Positions 25,197 to 33,952 of a stretch of DNA of 35,060 nt are shown one piece after another. Both the position numbers and the translations under genes were made by a program. The DNA lies in NCBI RefSeq assembly GCF_000745835.1, contig NZ_JQKB01000054.1, forward strand, positions 1-35,060. Reading direction: 5' to 3'. Below the pieces are notes generated by a model. The model saw nothing but the letters and a program-made list of their open reading frames with translations, was not told where the DNA came from and did no database searches. Source of the stretch: Belnapia moabensis DSM 16746. GTDB taxonomy: Bacteria > Pseudomonadota > Alphaproteobacteria > Acetobacterales > Acetobacteraceae. The stretch's first letter is position 1. Each line of letters begins with the position of its first letter.

Positions 25197-25610
25197 ATGC
25201 CGAACCGACCAGCGGATGCACCGAGCATGGCCACCACGATCCTGATCGTCGACGACAGCAAGCTGGCCCGGATCGTGGCCGGCAAGGCGGTCGCCGCATT
25301 GCAGCCCGACTGGCAACGCCTGGAGGCGAGCCATGCGGAGGAAGCCCTGGCACGCGTGGCCGAGGGTGGGATCGATGTCGTGCTGATGGATTTCAACATG
25401 CCGGGCAAGGACGGGCTGACCCTTGCGGCGGAGTTGCGCGCACTGAACCCGGCCATGCCGCTGGCGGTCGTCACCGCCAATGTACAGGAGGAGGTGATCG
25501 CCCGCGCCCGCGCGGCGCAGGCGAGCTTCATCCCGAAGCCGGTGACCGAGGATGGGTTGCGCGGCTTCCTCTCGGGTGCCGCACTGCGGCTGCGGGCGAC
25601 GAAGGCGTGA
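25197..25610 (+). CDS. cheY: Single-domain response regulator (CheY-like)
   Basis: A stand-alone receiver domain of 137 residues from ATG 25197. It has ILIVDDSKLAR with the acidic pair Asp19-Asp20, phospho-acceptor Asp65 (LMDFNMPG), switch Thr93 (VVTANV) and Lys114 (PKPV). There is no output domain, so it acts by binding a target, as CheY does. ATG 25227 (MATTIL) is an alternative start that fits typical family N-termini; neither has a strong ribosome site. It lies 11 bases after the STAS gene and its stop overlaps the next start by one base. The adjacent CheC-type phosphatase probably dephosphorylates it. Confidence 0.92.
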   Translation: MPNRPADAPSMATTILIVDDSKLARIVAGKAVAALQPDWQRLEASHAEEALARVAEGGIDVVLMDFNMPGKDGLTLAAELRALNPAMPLAVVTANVQEEVIARARAAQASFIPKPVTEDGLRGFLSGAALRLRATKA

Positions 25611-26257
25611 TGACGCCCCGGGTTTCTCCCCTGCTGAACGACCTGGAGCGCGACGCGCTGACCGAGCTGGTGAATATCGGCGTCAGCCGCGCCGCCGCCA
25701 GCCTGCGCAAGATGGTCGGCGGCGAGGTGCTGCTCTCGGTGCCTTCGCTCGAGATCATCGGCCACCGCAGGGCGGCGGCGCTGATCCAGGAGCGCGAGGG
25801 CGACGAGCTGGTAGCGGTCCGCCAGGAATTCGGTGGCGCCTTCCAGGGCCGCGCCCTGCTGATCTTCCCGCGCGCCAACGGAATGGAACTGGTGCGAGCG
25901 GTGCTCGGGGAGGAACTGACGCCTGCCGAGGCGGCAGCGATGGAGGACGAGGCGCTGGCCGAAACCGGCAACGTCATCCTCAACAGCTGCCTTGCCACCA
26001 TGGCGAACATGCTCGAGCGCTCGCTGACCATGTCCCTGCCGGAAGTACTCCGGCGCGGCGGGTTGAGTCTGCTCCAGACCGCAGAGCCCGTTGAGGATGA
26101 GGGGCTGGTTCTGTTTCTCTACATCAATTTTTCAGTACAAAACCGGAGCATCCGTGGCTATATCGCCATGGTCATGGACCTTTCGTCCCTCGAGACATTG
26201 AAGCGGTTGGTGGGTGAGTTCATCGACCGCGTGATGCAGGACGATATCGAAGCATGA
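25610..26257 (+). CDS. cheC: CheC-type chemotaxis phosphatase
   Basis: A 215-residue protein of the CheC/CheX/FliY phosphatase family, which dephosphorylates CheY. Both pseudo-symmetric active-site helices are present. The first is TELVNIGVSRAAASL with Glu19 and Asn22; the second is LAETGNVILNSCLATMANML with Glu118 and Asn121. Each keeps the E-x-x-N catalytic pattern, so it should be active. A membrane anchor and FliY-like extension are absent. The start overlaps the cheY stop (TGATG). No cheD gene, the usual CheC partner, is seen in this operon. CheX is an alternative name; the two motifs favour CheC. Confidence 0.88.
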   Translation: MTPRVSPLLNDLERDALTELVNIGVSRAAASLRKMVGGEVLLSVPSLEIIGHRRAAALIQEREGDELVAVRQEFGGAFQGRALLIFPRANGMELVRAVLGEELTPAEAAAMEDEALAETGNVILNSCLATMANMLERSLTMSLPEVLRRGGLSLLQTAEPVEDEGLVLFLYINFSVQNRSIRGYIAMVMDLSSLETLKRLVGEFIDRVMQDDIEA

Positions 26258-26273
26258 GGGCGCGCCACCGCCC

Positions 26274-29087
26274 GTGAACAGAGTACTGAACATGGAACTG
26301 GGCACTGCCGCGGCGAGGTTGCCGCGGCTGGGCGGGCCGGTGCTGGAGGTGTTTGCGCGCTCCGGGCTCAGCCTGCTGATCACCGATCCTGGCCAGCCCG
26401 GAAATCCGATCACCTATGTGAACGCCGGCTTCACCGAGATGACCGGCTTCCCGCCGGAGGAGGCCATCGGCCGCGACTGCCGGCTGCTGGAGGCGCCGGA
26501 TACCGATCCCGCCACCGCCGCCGCCCTCGCCGCCGCGCTCGCGGAAGGCCGCCCGGGCGAGTTCGAGCTGAGGCACAGGCGCCGGGACGGGCGGCGCTTC
26601 TGGGACCGGGTCACCGTCGTTCCCGTTCCGCCCGGGTTCAATCGCCCGGGCTTTGCCATGGCGATCCTCACGGACATCACGGCTACCTGGGAGGAAGGCG
26701 CCGCGCAGGTCGCGTTGCGCAGCCGGCAGGAGGCGTTGGACAAGCTGCAGGAGCGGCTGCGCGCCGCCCTGTCGGCTTCCGGCGTCATGGCCTCCTGGGA
26801 TTGGACCATCGGCGAGCGGCGCCTTCGTGGCGATGCGCGCTTCGCCGCCGTCTACGGGCTGACGGCCGAGGAGGCGACGAGCGGCGTGCCGACCGCGACC
26901 TTCTTCTCGATCATCCATCCCGACGACCAGGCCCGTATCCGTCTCGCGGTGGGCGGCATCCTGCGGGGAGCGGAGGTCTTCTCGAAGGAGTACCGGATCC
27001 GCCTGCCGGACGGCACGATCCGCTGGGTGCATGCCCGCGGCCGCCGGCACGAGGCCGAAGACGAGACGGCAAGCCGCTTCACCGGCACGATGGTGGATGT
27101 TACCGAGCAGAAGCGCGTCGAGGAGCGGCTGCGCATCGCGCAGACTGCCGGCGGCGTCGGCACCTTCGAGTATACCAGCGGCTATGGCACGGTCTCGGTC
27201 TCGGAGCAGTTCTGCCAGGTGCTTGGCCTGCAACCGGCGCAGGATCTGCCGCTGCGCACGATCAACGCGCTGATCCACCCCGATGACCCGCCGCTGATCG
27301 ACCCGGCGCCGCCCCCTGGGGCGGGCTGCATCCGGCAGGTGGAATTCCGCATCACCCGCCCCGACACCGGCGAACAGCGCTGGCTGACCCGGCGGGGCGA
27401 GTTCCTGCGCGACATCGAGACGGACGACCTGCGCTTCTCCGGCGTGATCTACGACATCACCGCAAGCAAGCGCGGTGAGGAGACCCTCCGCCGGCTCAAT
27501 GACGAGCTGGAGGCGCGGGTTGCGGAACGCACGGCGGACCGCAACCGTCTCTGGCGGCTCTCCGCCGAACTCATGCTGGTGGCGCGCTTCGACGGCACCA
27601 TCACCGCGGCCAACCCCGCATCGGCCGCGGTGCTCGGCTGGACCGAGATCGAGCTGCTCGGACGCGACCTGTTCGAGCTGGTCCACCCGGATGAGGCCGC
27701 GGCGACGCGGCGGGAATTCGCGGCGCTGGCCGACGGCGCGCCGCTGGCCCGCTTCGACAACCGTTGCCGCCGGCAGGATGGCAGCTGGCGCTGGATCAGC
27801 TGGTCGGCTGCCGCCGGCGAGGGCCTCATCAACGCCGTGGGCCGTGACATCACCGCCGCGACCGAGCAGGCGGAGGCGCTGCGTCAGGCTGAGGAGCAGC
27901 TGCGCCAGGCGCAGAAGATGGAGGCGGTCGGCCAGCTCACCGGCGGCATCGCGCATGACTTCAACAACCTGCTGACCGGCATCATCGGCAGCCTGCAGAT
28001 GCTGCGGACACGCGTGGCGCAAGGGCGACTGTCCCAGGTGGACCGCTACGTCACGGCGGCGCAGGGCGCGGCCAACCGTGCCGCGGCGCTGACCCATCGG
28101 CTGCTCGCCTTCTCGCGCCGCCAGACGCTGGCGCCGGCGCCGACCGACGTGAACCGCCTGATTATCGGCATGGAGGAATTGGTCCGCCGCACCATGGGGC
28201 CGGCGATCCGGGTGGAGACGGCCCTGGCGGCGGAGCTGTGGCCGACGCTCTGTGACCCGAACCAGCTCGAGAATGCGCTCCTCAACCTCTGCATCAATGC
28301 CCGCGACGCCATGCCGGATGGCGGGCTGGTGACGATCGCCACGGCCAATGCCAGCCTTGGCGAGGCGGAGGCGCTGCAGCAGGGCATGGCGGCGGGGGAT
28401 TACGTCTCGGTCGCCGTCTCCGATACCGGCACCGGCATGTCGCCCGAGGTCATGGCGCGCGCCTTCGATCCCTTCTTCACGACCAAACCCATCGGCCAGG
28501 GCACCGGCCTCGGCCTGTCGATGATCTACGGCTTCGCCAAGCAATCCGGCGGCCAGATCCGCATCCGCTCCGAGCTCGGCTGCGGCACGACCATGAGCAT
28601 CTTCCTGCCGCGCCATGCGACCTTCCCGACGGAGGAGGAGGCGCCGATGAACGCCGAGCCGGCATCCCGGGCCGGGCAGGGCGAGACCGTGCTCATCGTC
28701 GATGACGAGCCGACGGTCCGCATGCTGGTGCGGGAGGTGCTGGAGGAGCTGGGCTATCATGCCGTCGAGGCGGTGGACGGCGCCGCAGCGCTGCTGGTGC
28801 TGCAATCCGATATCCGTCTCGACCTGCTGGTGACCGATGTCGGCCTGCCGGGCGGCATGAATGGCCGGCAGATCGCGGATGCGGGGCGGGCCTTGCGGCC
28901 CGGGCTGCAGGCGTTGTTCATCACCGGCTATGCGGAAGGCGCGGCCCTGGGCCAGGGGCAGCTGGAGCCCTGGATGCATATTCTGCACAAGCCGTTCGAG
29001 GTGGAGGCCCTGGCGAGCAAGGTGCAGCAGATCATCAGGCAGGCGGAGAAGCCAAAGCCCGCAGCATCCTTTGCCAGGGGAGCCTGA
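26274..29087 (+). CDS. PAS/LOV-like hybrid histidine kinase with C-terminal receiver
   Basis: A 937-residue cytosolic sensor kinase with no membrane segments. An N-terminal LOV-like PAS (about 28-140) has [12 protein letters not shown] and [13 protein letters not shown] with the photo-adduct-position Cys69. Three more PAS modules follow (about 155-285, 285-400, 420-540) with WVHARGR-, WLTRRGEF- and [14 protein letters not shown]-type segments. HisKA carries His561 in [11 protein letters not shown]. The ATPase shows [20 protein letters not shown] and [14 protein letters not shown]. The receiver domain (about 805-925) has DDE, Asp855 (TDVGLPGG) and KPFE. The start is GTG 26274 or ATG 26292, both with weak ribosome sites. 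It follows the cheC stop by 16 bases and probably closes the chemosensory operon, perhaps as a second input. Confidence 0.93.
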   Translation: MNRVLNMELGTAAARLPRLGGPVLEVFARSGLSLLITDPGQPGNPITYVNAGFTEMTGFPPEEAIGRDCRLLEAPDTDPATAAALAAALAEGRPGEFELRHRRRDGRRFWDRVTVVPVPPGFNRPGFAMAILTDITATWEEGAAQVALRSRQEALDKLQERLRAALSASGVMASWDWTIGERRLRGDARFAAVYGLTAEEATSGVPTATFFSIIHPDDQARIRLAVGGILRGAEVFSKEYRIRLPDGTIRWVHARGRRHEAEDETASRFTGTMVDVTEQKRVEERLRIAQTAGGVGTFEYTSGYGTVSVSEQFCQVLGLQPAQDLPLRTINALIHPDDPPLIDPAPPPGAGCIRQVEFRITRPDTGEQRWLTRRGEFLRDIETDDLRFSGVIYDITASKRGEETLRRLNDELEARVAERTADRNRLWRLSAELMLVARFDGTITAANPASAAVLGWTEIELLGRDLFELVHPDEAAATRREFAALADGAPLARFDNRCRRQDGSWRWISWSAAAGEGLINAVGRDITAATEQAEALRQAEEQLRQAQKMEAVGQLTGGIAHDFNNLLTGIIGSLQMLRTRVAQGRLSQVDRYVTAAQGAANRAAALTHRLLAFSRRQTLAPAPTDVNRLIIGMEELVRRTMGPAIRVETALAAELWPTLCDPNQLENALLNLCINARDAMPDGGLVTIATANASLGEAEALQQGMAAGDYVSVAVSDTGTGMSPEVMARAFDPFFTTKPIGQGTGLGLSMIYGFAKQSGGQIRIRSELGCGTTMSIFLPRHATFPTEEEAPMNAEPASRAGQGETVLIVDDEPTVRMLVREVLEELGYHAVEAVDGAAALLVLQSDIRLDLLVTDVGLPGGMNGRQIADAGRALRPGLQALFITGYAEGAALGQGQLEPWMHILHKPFEVEALASKVQQIIRQAEKPKPAASFARGA

Positions 29088-29097
29088 GCGTCCCGCC

Positions 29098-29430
29098 TCA
29101 GGGCAACCCAAGCCAGGCAGCGCCGCCGAGCGCCGGCAGGAGCGGCGCGACGAGCAGGGCGGCGCGCGGCGCATAGGTCGTCAGCGCCACCAAGGCGAAG
29201 GCAGCGAGCGTCAGCACGCCGCACCAGGCGACCGCTCCGAAGGACCACCCCCAAAGCGCGAAGCAAGGCAGGATGGACAGGCCGAGCAACGCCCAGCCGC
29301 CGATGCGGCATAGCTGTCGCCGCACCCGTCCGGGCGATCCACCCAGCAGGTCGCGGTGGTGCCGGTCCATGGCCAGCGACAGGAGCAGGAACCCCGGATA
29401 GGCGAGGCCGAGGGCAAGAACAGCCATCAT
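29098..29430 (-). CDS. DUF3325 family small membrane protein of iron-uptake operon
   Basis: A 110-residue hydrophobic protein with about four membrane segments (starting MMAVLALGLAYPGFLLLSLAMD). It matches the DUF3325 type found after PepSY-TM proteins in siderophore receptor operons. The ATG overlaps the PepSY gene stop (ATGA), with GGAGGAGGG upstream. The biochemical role is unknown; context suggests help in iron-siderophore use at the inner membrane. It converges with the hybrid kinase gene, leaving 10 bases and no visible terminator. Confidence 0.78.
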   Translation of the reverse strand: MMAVLALGLAYPGFLLLSLAMDRHHRDLLGGSPGRVRRQLCRIGGWALLGLSILPCFALWGWSFGAVAWCGVLTLAAFALVALTTYAPRAALLVAPLLPALGGAAWLGLP

Positions 29431-30974
29431 GCGCCCTCCTCCCGCAGCTGCCGGTTCCGCGCGGCCGCCACTGCCAGGCCGGGCCTCGGCCACAGCTTCC
29501 GCGCCGCCAGGGCGAAGGCGAGGCCGAAGCCCAGGAAGCCGAGATCCATCCCGGCCATCAGCCAGTCCCCGGCCGGCAAGGCCACGCCCAGGTGGTGCCG
29601 CGTGGTCAGCATGTTCAACACCGGCAGCAGCATGGCCAGCGCCGCGGCCAGGCCGGCCTGCTCGGCCCATCCGCGCCGCCCGGGGCGCAAGGAGGCGTGG
29701 AAGTAGGCGGCCAGCCAGAGCGCGAAGAATATCCTGATCTCCCAGGCCGGCCGTTGGTCCAGCACCCCCGGCAGCAGCCGGTTGGCCCAGAAGAACCCGA
29801 ACATGGCGATGGGCAGGCCGAAGATGGTGCCCATGTTGAGCGCCTCGACGAGGCGCAAGCCGAAGCTTCGCCGCTCGCCGCGTTTCGGCGCCCGCTTCGC
29901 CACCCACATCACCAGGCCGGTGCCGACCATGGCCGTGCCGGCGAGGCCGGAGAGGAAGAACAGGCCATGCAGGAACGGCCACTCGAAGCGGGCGAAATGC
30001 AGCCCCAGGGCAACCCCCACCGTCTGCGCCGCCGGCGCGTCGTTACCGGTGGCGAGCCGCAACTCGCCGGTGGTGCCGGCGAAGACGAGCTCCCGGCGCC
30101 GGATGGCCAGCTCATGCCGGTCGCCCTTGCCCAGCACGATGGTGGTATTGGCATCGCCCGGGAACGACACGCCGATCCGCCGCACGCCCGCCTCCGGCCA
30201 GCGTCGAAGCGCCTCGGCCACCAGCGGCGCGATATCGGTCATCGGCGCGGTCTCGCGTGCCGGGCGCGGCTGCGGGGCGATGGAGAGCGCCTCCGCGATG
30301 AAGGCCTGCTGGTCGCCCTTATAGGCCAGTTGCATGCCCCAGGGCATGTACATGGTCATCAGGGTCAGCAGGCCCGTATAGGTGATCATCAGGTGATAGG
30401 GCAGCGCCAGCACGGCCAGCAGGTTGTGCGCATCCAGCCAAGAGCGGCTGCCGGCCTTGCCCGGGCGGAAGGTGAAGAAATCGGCGAAGATGCGTCGATG
30501 GGTGATGATGCCGCTGATGATCGCCACCAGCATCGCCATGGCGCAGAAGCCGACCAGCCAGCGCCCCCAGATCGGCGGCATGTGCAGCTCGAAATGGAAG
30601 CGGTAGAAGAATTCGCCGCCCCTTGTCTCGCCGCCTTCCGCCACGCGGCCAGTCGCAGGGTCGAGGATGCCGTCGCGGAAGCGGCGCTCGCCGGGCGGCC
30701 TCCAGTAGAGGCGCAGCAGCGGGTCGCTCTCGGTCGGCAGGCCGATGATCCAGCCGGTGGCGTCGGGCGCGATCCGCTGCAACTCCCGCACGCCCAGCAT
30801 CGCGGCCTCGGGGCCACGATCCTCCATGCGCAGGTCAGGACGCATCCAGGCGGAAATCTCGCCGCGGTAGTAGGCCGCGGTGCCGGTCAGGAAGACGGCG
30901 AACAGGATCCAGCCCGGAATCAGCCCGGCCCAGGTGTGCAGCCAGGCCATGCATTGCCGGAAGCCCTCTTTCAT
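29427..30974 (-). CDS. PepSY-associated TM helix protein (siderophore operon)
   Basis: A 515-residue inner-membrane protein of the PepSY_TM family. The first helix is in HTWAGLIPGWILFAVFLTG (about 15-33), followed by a periplasmic PepSY part. Further helices are near residues 140-165, 190-215, 355-385 and 400-500. Paired His in FHFELHMP, WLDAHNLL and GLHFARF are of the sort proposed to bind haem or metal. Some family members act as siderophore reductases that release iron in the periplasm (family knowledge); that activity is inferred here. GGGAGG lies 7 bases before ATG 30974, and the start overlaps the DUF3649 stop by 4 bases. Confidence 0.87.
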   Translation of the reverse strand: MKEGFRQCMAWLHTWAGLIPGWILFAVFLTGTAAYYRGEISAWMRPDLRMEDRGPEAAMLGVRELQRIAPDATGWIIGLPTESDPLLRLYWRPPGERRFRDGILDPATGRVAEGGETRGGEFFYRFHFELHMPPIWGRWLVGFCAMAMLVAIISGIITHRRIFADFFTFRPGKAGSRSWLDAHNLLAVLALPYHLMITYTGLLTLMTMYMPWGMQLAYKGDQQAFIAEALSIAPQPRPARETAPMTDIAPLVAEALRRWPEAGVRRIGVSFPGDANTTIVLGKGDRHELAIRRRELVFAGTTGELRLATGNDAPAAQTVGVALGLHFARFEWPFLHGLFFLSGLAGTAMVGTGLVMWVAKRAPKRGERRSFGLRLVEALNMGTIFGLPIAMFGFFWANRLLPGVLDQRPAWEIRIFFALWLAAYFHASLRPGRRGWAEQAGLAAALAMLLPVLNMLTTRHHLGVALPAGDWLMAGMDLGFLGFGLAFALAARKLWPRPGLAVAAARNRQLREEGA

Positions 30975-31264
30975 GACGGCCTCCCTGCCCAGCTCACCAG
31001 CATCAGCAGCAACCCGGGCAGCAGCACGCCGGCCCAGGCGCGCCACGCATCACGTGCGGCGAAGACCCAGAGCACGACACCGGCATAGGCGAAGAAACTC
31101 AGCATCATGCCGATGATGACCGCCTCCGACCGGGCCAGCGGCAGCAGCACGGCACAGGCGATGGACACCAGCGCGCCGAGCGCGTAGCCGCCGGCCACCG
31201 CCGCGACCACGCGGGAGACGAGGCCCGGCCAGCGCCGGCCGCCCTCCGGCCGCGGCGCGCTCAC
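30971..31264 (-). CDS. DUF3649-type small membrane protein
   Basis: A 97-residue protein with three predicted membrane segments (RVVAAVAGGYALGALVS, a helix around GMMLSFFAYAGVVLWVF, and WAGVLLPGLLLMLVSW). GTG at 31264 overlaps the receptor stop (GTGA), which is the only start that avoids running deep into the receptor gene; there is no ribosome site, so translation depends on coupling. The stop overlaps the PepSY ATG. Size, order and neighbours match the DUF3649 'iron uptake' proteins. Function is unknown beyond that association. Confidence 0.75.
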   Translation of the reverse strand: MSAPRPEGGRRWPGLVSRVVAAVAGGYALGALVSIACAVLLPLARSEAVIIGMMLSFFAYAGVVLWVFAARDAWRAWAGVLLPGLLLMLVSWAGRPS

Positions 31265-33429
31265 CAGCGATAGCCCAGGGTGGCGTAGACCGCGCGGCCC
31301 GCGCCGTAGCTGCAGGAATTGTAGGTGTAGCAGGCGTTGACGAACCTTTCGTCGCTGAGGTTGCTGGCATTGACCGCCAGCCGCCATTGCCGCCACTCCG
31401 CCTGCGCCACGGCATCGACGAGAGTGAAGCTCGGCACATGGAACTGCGGCGAGCTGGCGCTTGGGGCGCCGTTGCCAACGGTGTTGCCGATATAGCGGAC
31501 GCCGCCACCGAGGGTGATGCGGAGGTCTTCCGTGACGTTAAACTTGTAATCGGTCCAGAGGGCGCCGGTATGCGCCGGGATTGCGGCCGGACGCATGCCG
31601 AGATTGCCGGCGGTGGTCCTGGTCACCTCCGGGTCCTGCGCCGTCCAAGCGGCGATGAGGTTGAGCGCCGGGGTCAGGGCGAGCCGCGCCTCCAGCTCCA
31701 GTCCTCGCACGCGCACCTCGCCAGTCTGGATGGAAAAGGTCGTGTTGGCCGGGTCGGCGGTCAGGACGTTCTGCTGCGTCAGCTGGAACAGCGTGGCGGA
31801 GTAGAGGCTCGAACTGCCGGGCGGCTGGTACTTGATGCCGGCCTCGAACTGCTCGCCGGTGGTGGGTGCGAAGGTGCCACCGCCGCGGGCCGGCGCCAGC
31901 GTGCCGATATTCGGCAGGAAGGAGGTGGCATAGCTGAAATAGGGCGAGAGGCCGAAGTCGAAGGCGTAGAGCAGCGCGGCGCGGCCGGTGAATTGCGAAT
32001 CACGCTGGCTGGCATTGGTATTGGTGCGGTTGTTGCGCGTAGCGGTGTCGGCGAAGTCCTGCCGCCCGGTCAGCGTCAGGTACCAGCGGTCCAGCCGGCC
32101 CTGATCCTGGAGATAGAGGCCGGTCTGCTGGATAGTCTGGTTGTTGGAGGCGGTGAGCGGCAGCGTCCGCGGCCGGTAGCCGTAATTCGGGCTGAAGACG
32201 TCGAGCGCGCTGGCCGCCGCGGAGTAGGTGCGCGCATTCAGGCCCTGTACCCGGTAATCCAGGCCGAAAAGCAGCGTGTGTTCCAGCGGGCCGGTGACCA
32301 CGCGGCCCTCCGCCTGGTTGTCGATGGCGAAGGTCCGGTAGGTCGGGTTCTGGTAGGAGGCGACGCGGGCGAGGCTGCGCTGCTGGCTGGCCGGGCTGAA
32401 GCCGCTGGCGTAGATCGAGGCGTAGTCCAGCTCGTGATAGGTGCCGCGGAGGTTGGAGCGCAGCGTCCAGTCCTGGTTCAGCCGGTGCTCGATCCGCGCC
32501 CCAAGGCCATATTGCGAGCGGCGGTAGCGGTCCCAGCCGGGCTCGCCGGTGGCACGGTCGCGTGGGATGGTGCCGTTGGGGTTGTACAACGCGGTGCCGA
32601 AAGCCGGCAGCCATTGGCCGGTGATGGCGGCATCGTCCCGCATGTAGCTGGCGAGGAGGGTGATGCTGGTATCGCCCGTCGGCCGCCAAGTCAGGGACGG
32701 GGCGAGGTAGATGCGGTTGTCGCGGCCGCCCTCCACATAGGTGTCGGCATCGCGGACCAGGCCGTTGAAGCGCCAGAGCAGGGAATTGCTACCGCCGACG
32801 GCGCCCCCGACGTCGAACATCCCCTGGATGCGGCCGAAGCTGCCGCCCTGGATGGCCACCTGGTTGACCTGGCCGGGATAGGGGGTCTTGCTGATGCTGT
32901 TGATGATGCCGCCGAGATTGCCTTGGCCGTAGAGGCCGGAATTGGCGCCGCGCAGCAGCTCGACCCGCTCCATGCCCCATGGCTCGATGCGGAAGCTGTG
33001 GGCGGTGACCGGCACCGGCACGCGCAGCCCGTCGAGGTAGATGTCCGGGGTAAAGCCGCGGACCGTGCCGTATTCGCCGCGGAAGTCGGAAAGGATGCCC
33101 TGGCCGCTCGCGGCGTAGCCCAGCACCTCGCCGAGGTTGCGCGAGTTCTGCAGATCGATCTGCTCGCGGGTCACGACGGTGACGTTCTGCGGCGTCAGGA
33201 TCAGTGGCGTGTCGGTCTTGGTGGCGCTGGCGCTGCGCTCGGCGGAGATGCCCTGGACGGGGCCCGTCGCGGTCTCCGGCGTGCCCTCGATGCGCAATTC
33301 GGGCATGGCCAGCCCGTCGTCCTGTGCCGACTGAGCGGTTTGGGCCTGGCCCGGGGAAGCGGCGATGGCGAGGCTCGTCGCCAGGAAGGGCAAGAGCTTG
33401 GCAGGGCCAGGCATGGGTGCAGCGATCAT
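31261..33429 (-). CDS. TonB-dependent siderophore receptor
   Basis: A 722-residue outer-membrane receptor that imports ferric siderophores with TonB energy. The signal peptide (PGPAKLLPFLATSLAIAAS) ends near GQAQ. The plug domain includes NVTVVTREQIDLQNSRNLGE, VRGFTPDIYLDGLR and ELLRGANSGLYGQGNLGG. The barrel follows, ending in NLSDERFVNACY, a Cys pair and the terminal VYATLGYRW with an aromatic last residue. The plug resembles FhuA/FpvA-type siderophore receptors; no N-terminal FecA-like signalling domain is present. ATG 33429 has a weak CGGAA site; GTG 33450 and ATG 33414 are alternatives. A Fur-like palindrome lies about 57 bases upstream. It is first in the operon with DUF3649, PepSY-TM and DUF3325. 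Confidence 0.94.
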   Translation of the reverse strand: MIAAPMPGPAKLLPFLATSLAIAASPGQAQTAQSAQDDGLAMPELRIEGTPETATGPVQGISAERSASATKTDTPLILTPQNVTVVTREQIDLQNSRNLGEVLGYAASGQGILSDFRGEYGTVRGFTPDIYLDGLRVPVPVTAHSFRIEPWGMERVELLRGANSGLYGQGNLGGIINSISKTPYPGQVNQVAIQGGSFGRIQGMFDVGGAVGGSNSLLWRFNGLVRDADTYVEGGRDNRIYLAPSLTWRPTGDTSITLLASYMRDDAAITGQWLPAFGTALYNPNGTIPRDRATGEPGWDRYRRSQYGLGARIEHRLNQDWTLRSNLRGTYHELDYASIYASGFSPASQQRSLARVASYQNPTYRTFAIDNQAEGRVVTGPLEHTLLFGLDYRVQGLNARTYSAAASALDVFSPNYGYRPRTLPLTASNNQTIQQTGLYLQDQGRLDRWYLTLTGRQDFADTATRNNRTNTNASQRDSQFTGRAALLYAFDFGLSPYFSYATSFLPNIGTLAPARGGGTFAPTTGEQFEAGIKYQPPGSSSLYSATLFQLTQQNVLTADPANTTFSIQTGEVRVRGLELEARLALTPALNLIAAWTAQDPEVTRTTAGNLGMRPAAIPAHTGALWTDYKFNVTEDLRITLGGGVRYIGNTVGNGAPSASSPQFHVPSFTLVDAVAQAEWRQWRLAVNASNLSDERFVNACYTYNSCSYGAGRAVYATLGYRW

Positions 33430-33453
33430 CGGCGGTTCCGGCAAAGGCACTCC

Positions 33454-33475
33454 GGGCAGCCCCCGACGGGTGCCC
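33454..33475 (-). promoter_or_regulatory. Hairpin in the leader of the siderophore receptor operon
   Basis: GGGCA at 33454-33458 pairs with TGCCC at 33471-33475. An inner CCC/GGG pair closes a three-base loop, leaving a three-base bulge. It sits between the Fur-like site and the receptor start and would fold just upstream of the start codon in the transcript. A role in translation control is possible but not shown. Confidence 0.35.
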
Positions 33476-33485
33476 TTCGCCTTTT

Positions 33486-33502
33486 TTGCAATTCATTCGC
33501 AA
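33486..33502 (-). promoter_or_regulatory. Fur-box-like palindrome
   Basis: The minus strand reads TTGCGAATGAATTGCAA, an imperfect inverted repeat (TTGC-n-A-n-T around a central base). This resembles Fur sites of siderophore receptor genes in proteobacteria. It lies 57-73 bases upstream of the receptor ATG, in an AT-richer stretch where the promoter should be. Iron repression of the whole four-gene operon is inferred. Confidence 0.6.
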
Positions 33503-33564
33503 TCTCATCAAGGTCTCTTGGCGCGATTGAAATGACTACCGCCGATCACTGGTCGTTGCGGTCC

Positions 33565-33578
33565 AAAGTATAAACTTT
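33565..33578. promoter_or_regulatory. AT-rich inverted repeat upstream of the receptor operon
   Basis: AAAGT and ACTTT are separated by ATAA. On the minus strand this contains TATACT, which could serve as a -10 element, about 140 bases before the receptor start. No good -35 is seen. It may be a promoter, an operator or a chance AT-rich palindrome. Confidence 0.3.
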
Positions 33579-33602
33579 CATGAAAAATAGCCTTTTGAAG
33601 CC

Positions 33603-33952
33603 TTATCGGCTATGCGGCGGCCACGACCACGCACTGGCCTCAAGGCCGGTTCCGTAGACGGCGAGCCCTGCCGCTGCGATGAACAGCCAAGCGAGCGAGC
33701 CCGTGAGGCGCAGCATCAGTCAGCCGCTACCAGCGGCGACCAGCATGCGTAGGACGCCGAAGTCGAGCGGCCAGATGAGTTGGCCCGCACCCTGCGAGGC
33801 GAAGTACAACACCATGCCGAGGCCGAAAAACTCATAGGCCGGCCCGACGCTGCGCAAGTAAAGGCTGCCCCTCCACCATCCCTGGCTCGGCGCTGAACAG
33901 GGCCTAGCCATGCATGAGGCCACAAGGCGGTGGCAAGGCCCACGGCCTCGGT
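33603..33952 (-). pseudogene. Decayed C-terminal remnant of a MATE-family efflux protein
   Basis: Joined across frames, the minus strand reads as the last membrane segments of a MATE (NorM/DinF-like) exporter. ATALWPHAWL lies at about 33934-33905; LFSAEPGMVEG follows in a second frame; SLYLRSVGPAYEFFGLGMVL and YFASQGAGQLIWPL in a third. VLRMLVAAGSG is then cut by a TGA where Trp is expected, and AWLFIAAAGLAVYGTGL follows in yet another frame before a final TAA. At least three frameshifts or stops make it non-functional. The N-terminal two-thirds of the gene is gone; its place is taken by an IS5-type transposase fragment. Confidence 0.7.

Noticed and set aside
26220-29174. 984-codon open frame antisense to the hybrid histidine kinase
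   Set aside because: The + strand gene has PAS, HisKA, ATPase and receiver motifs in order; the antisense product is Arg/Gln/His-rich and without motifs.
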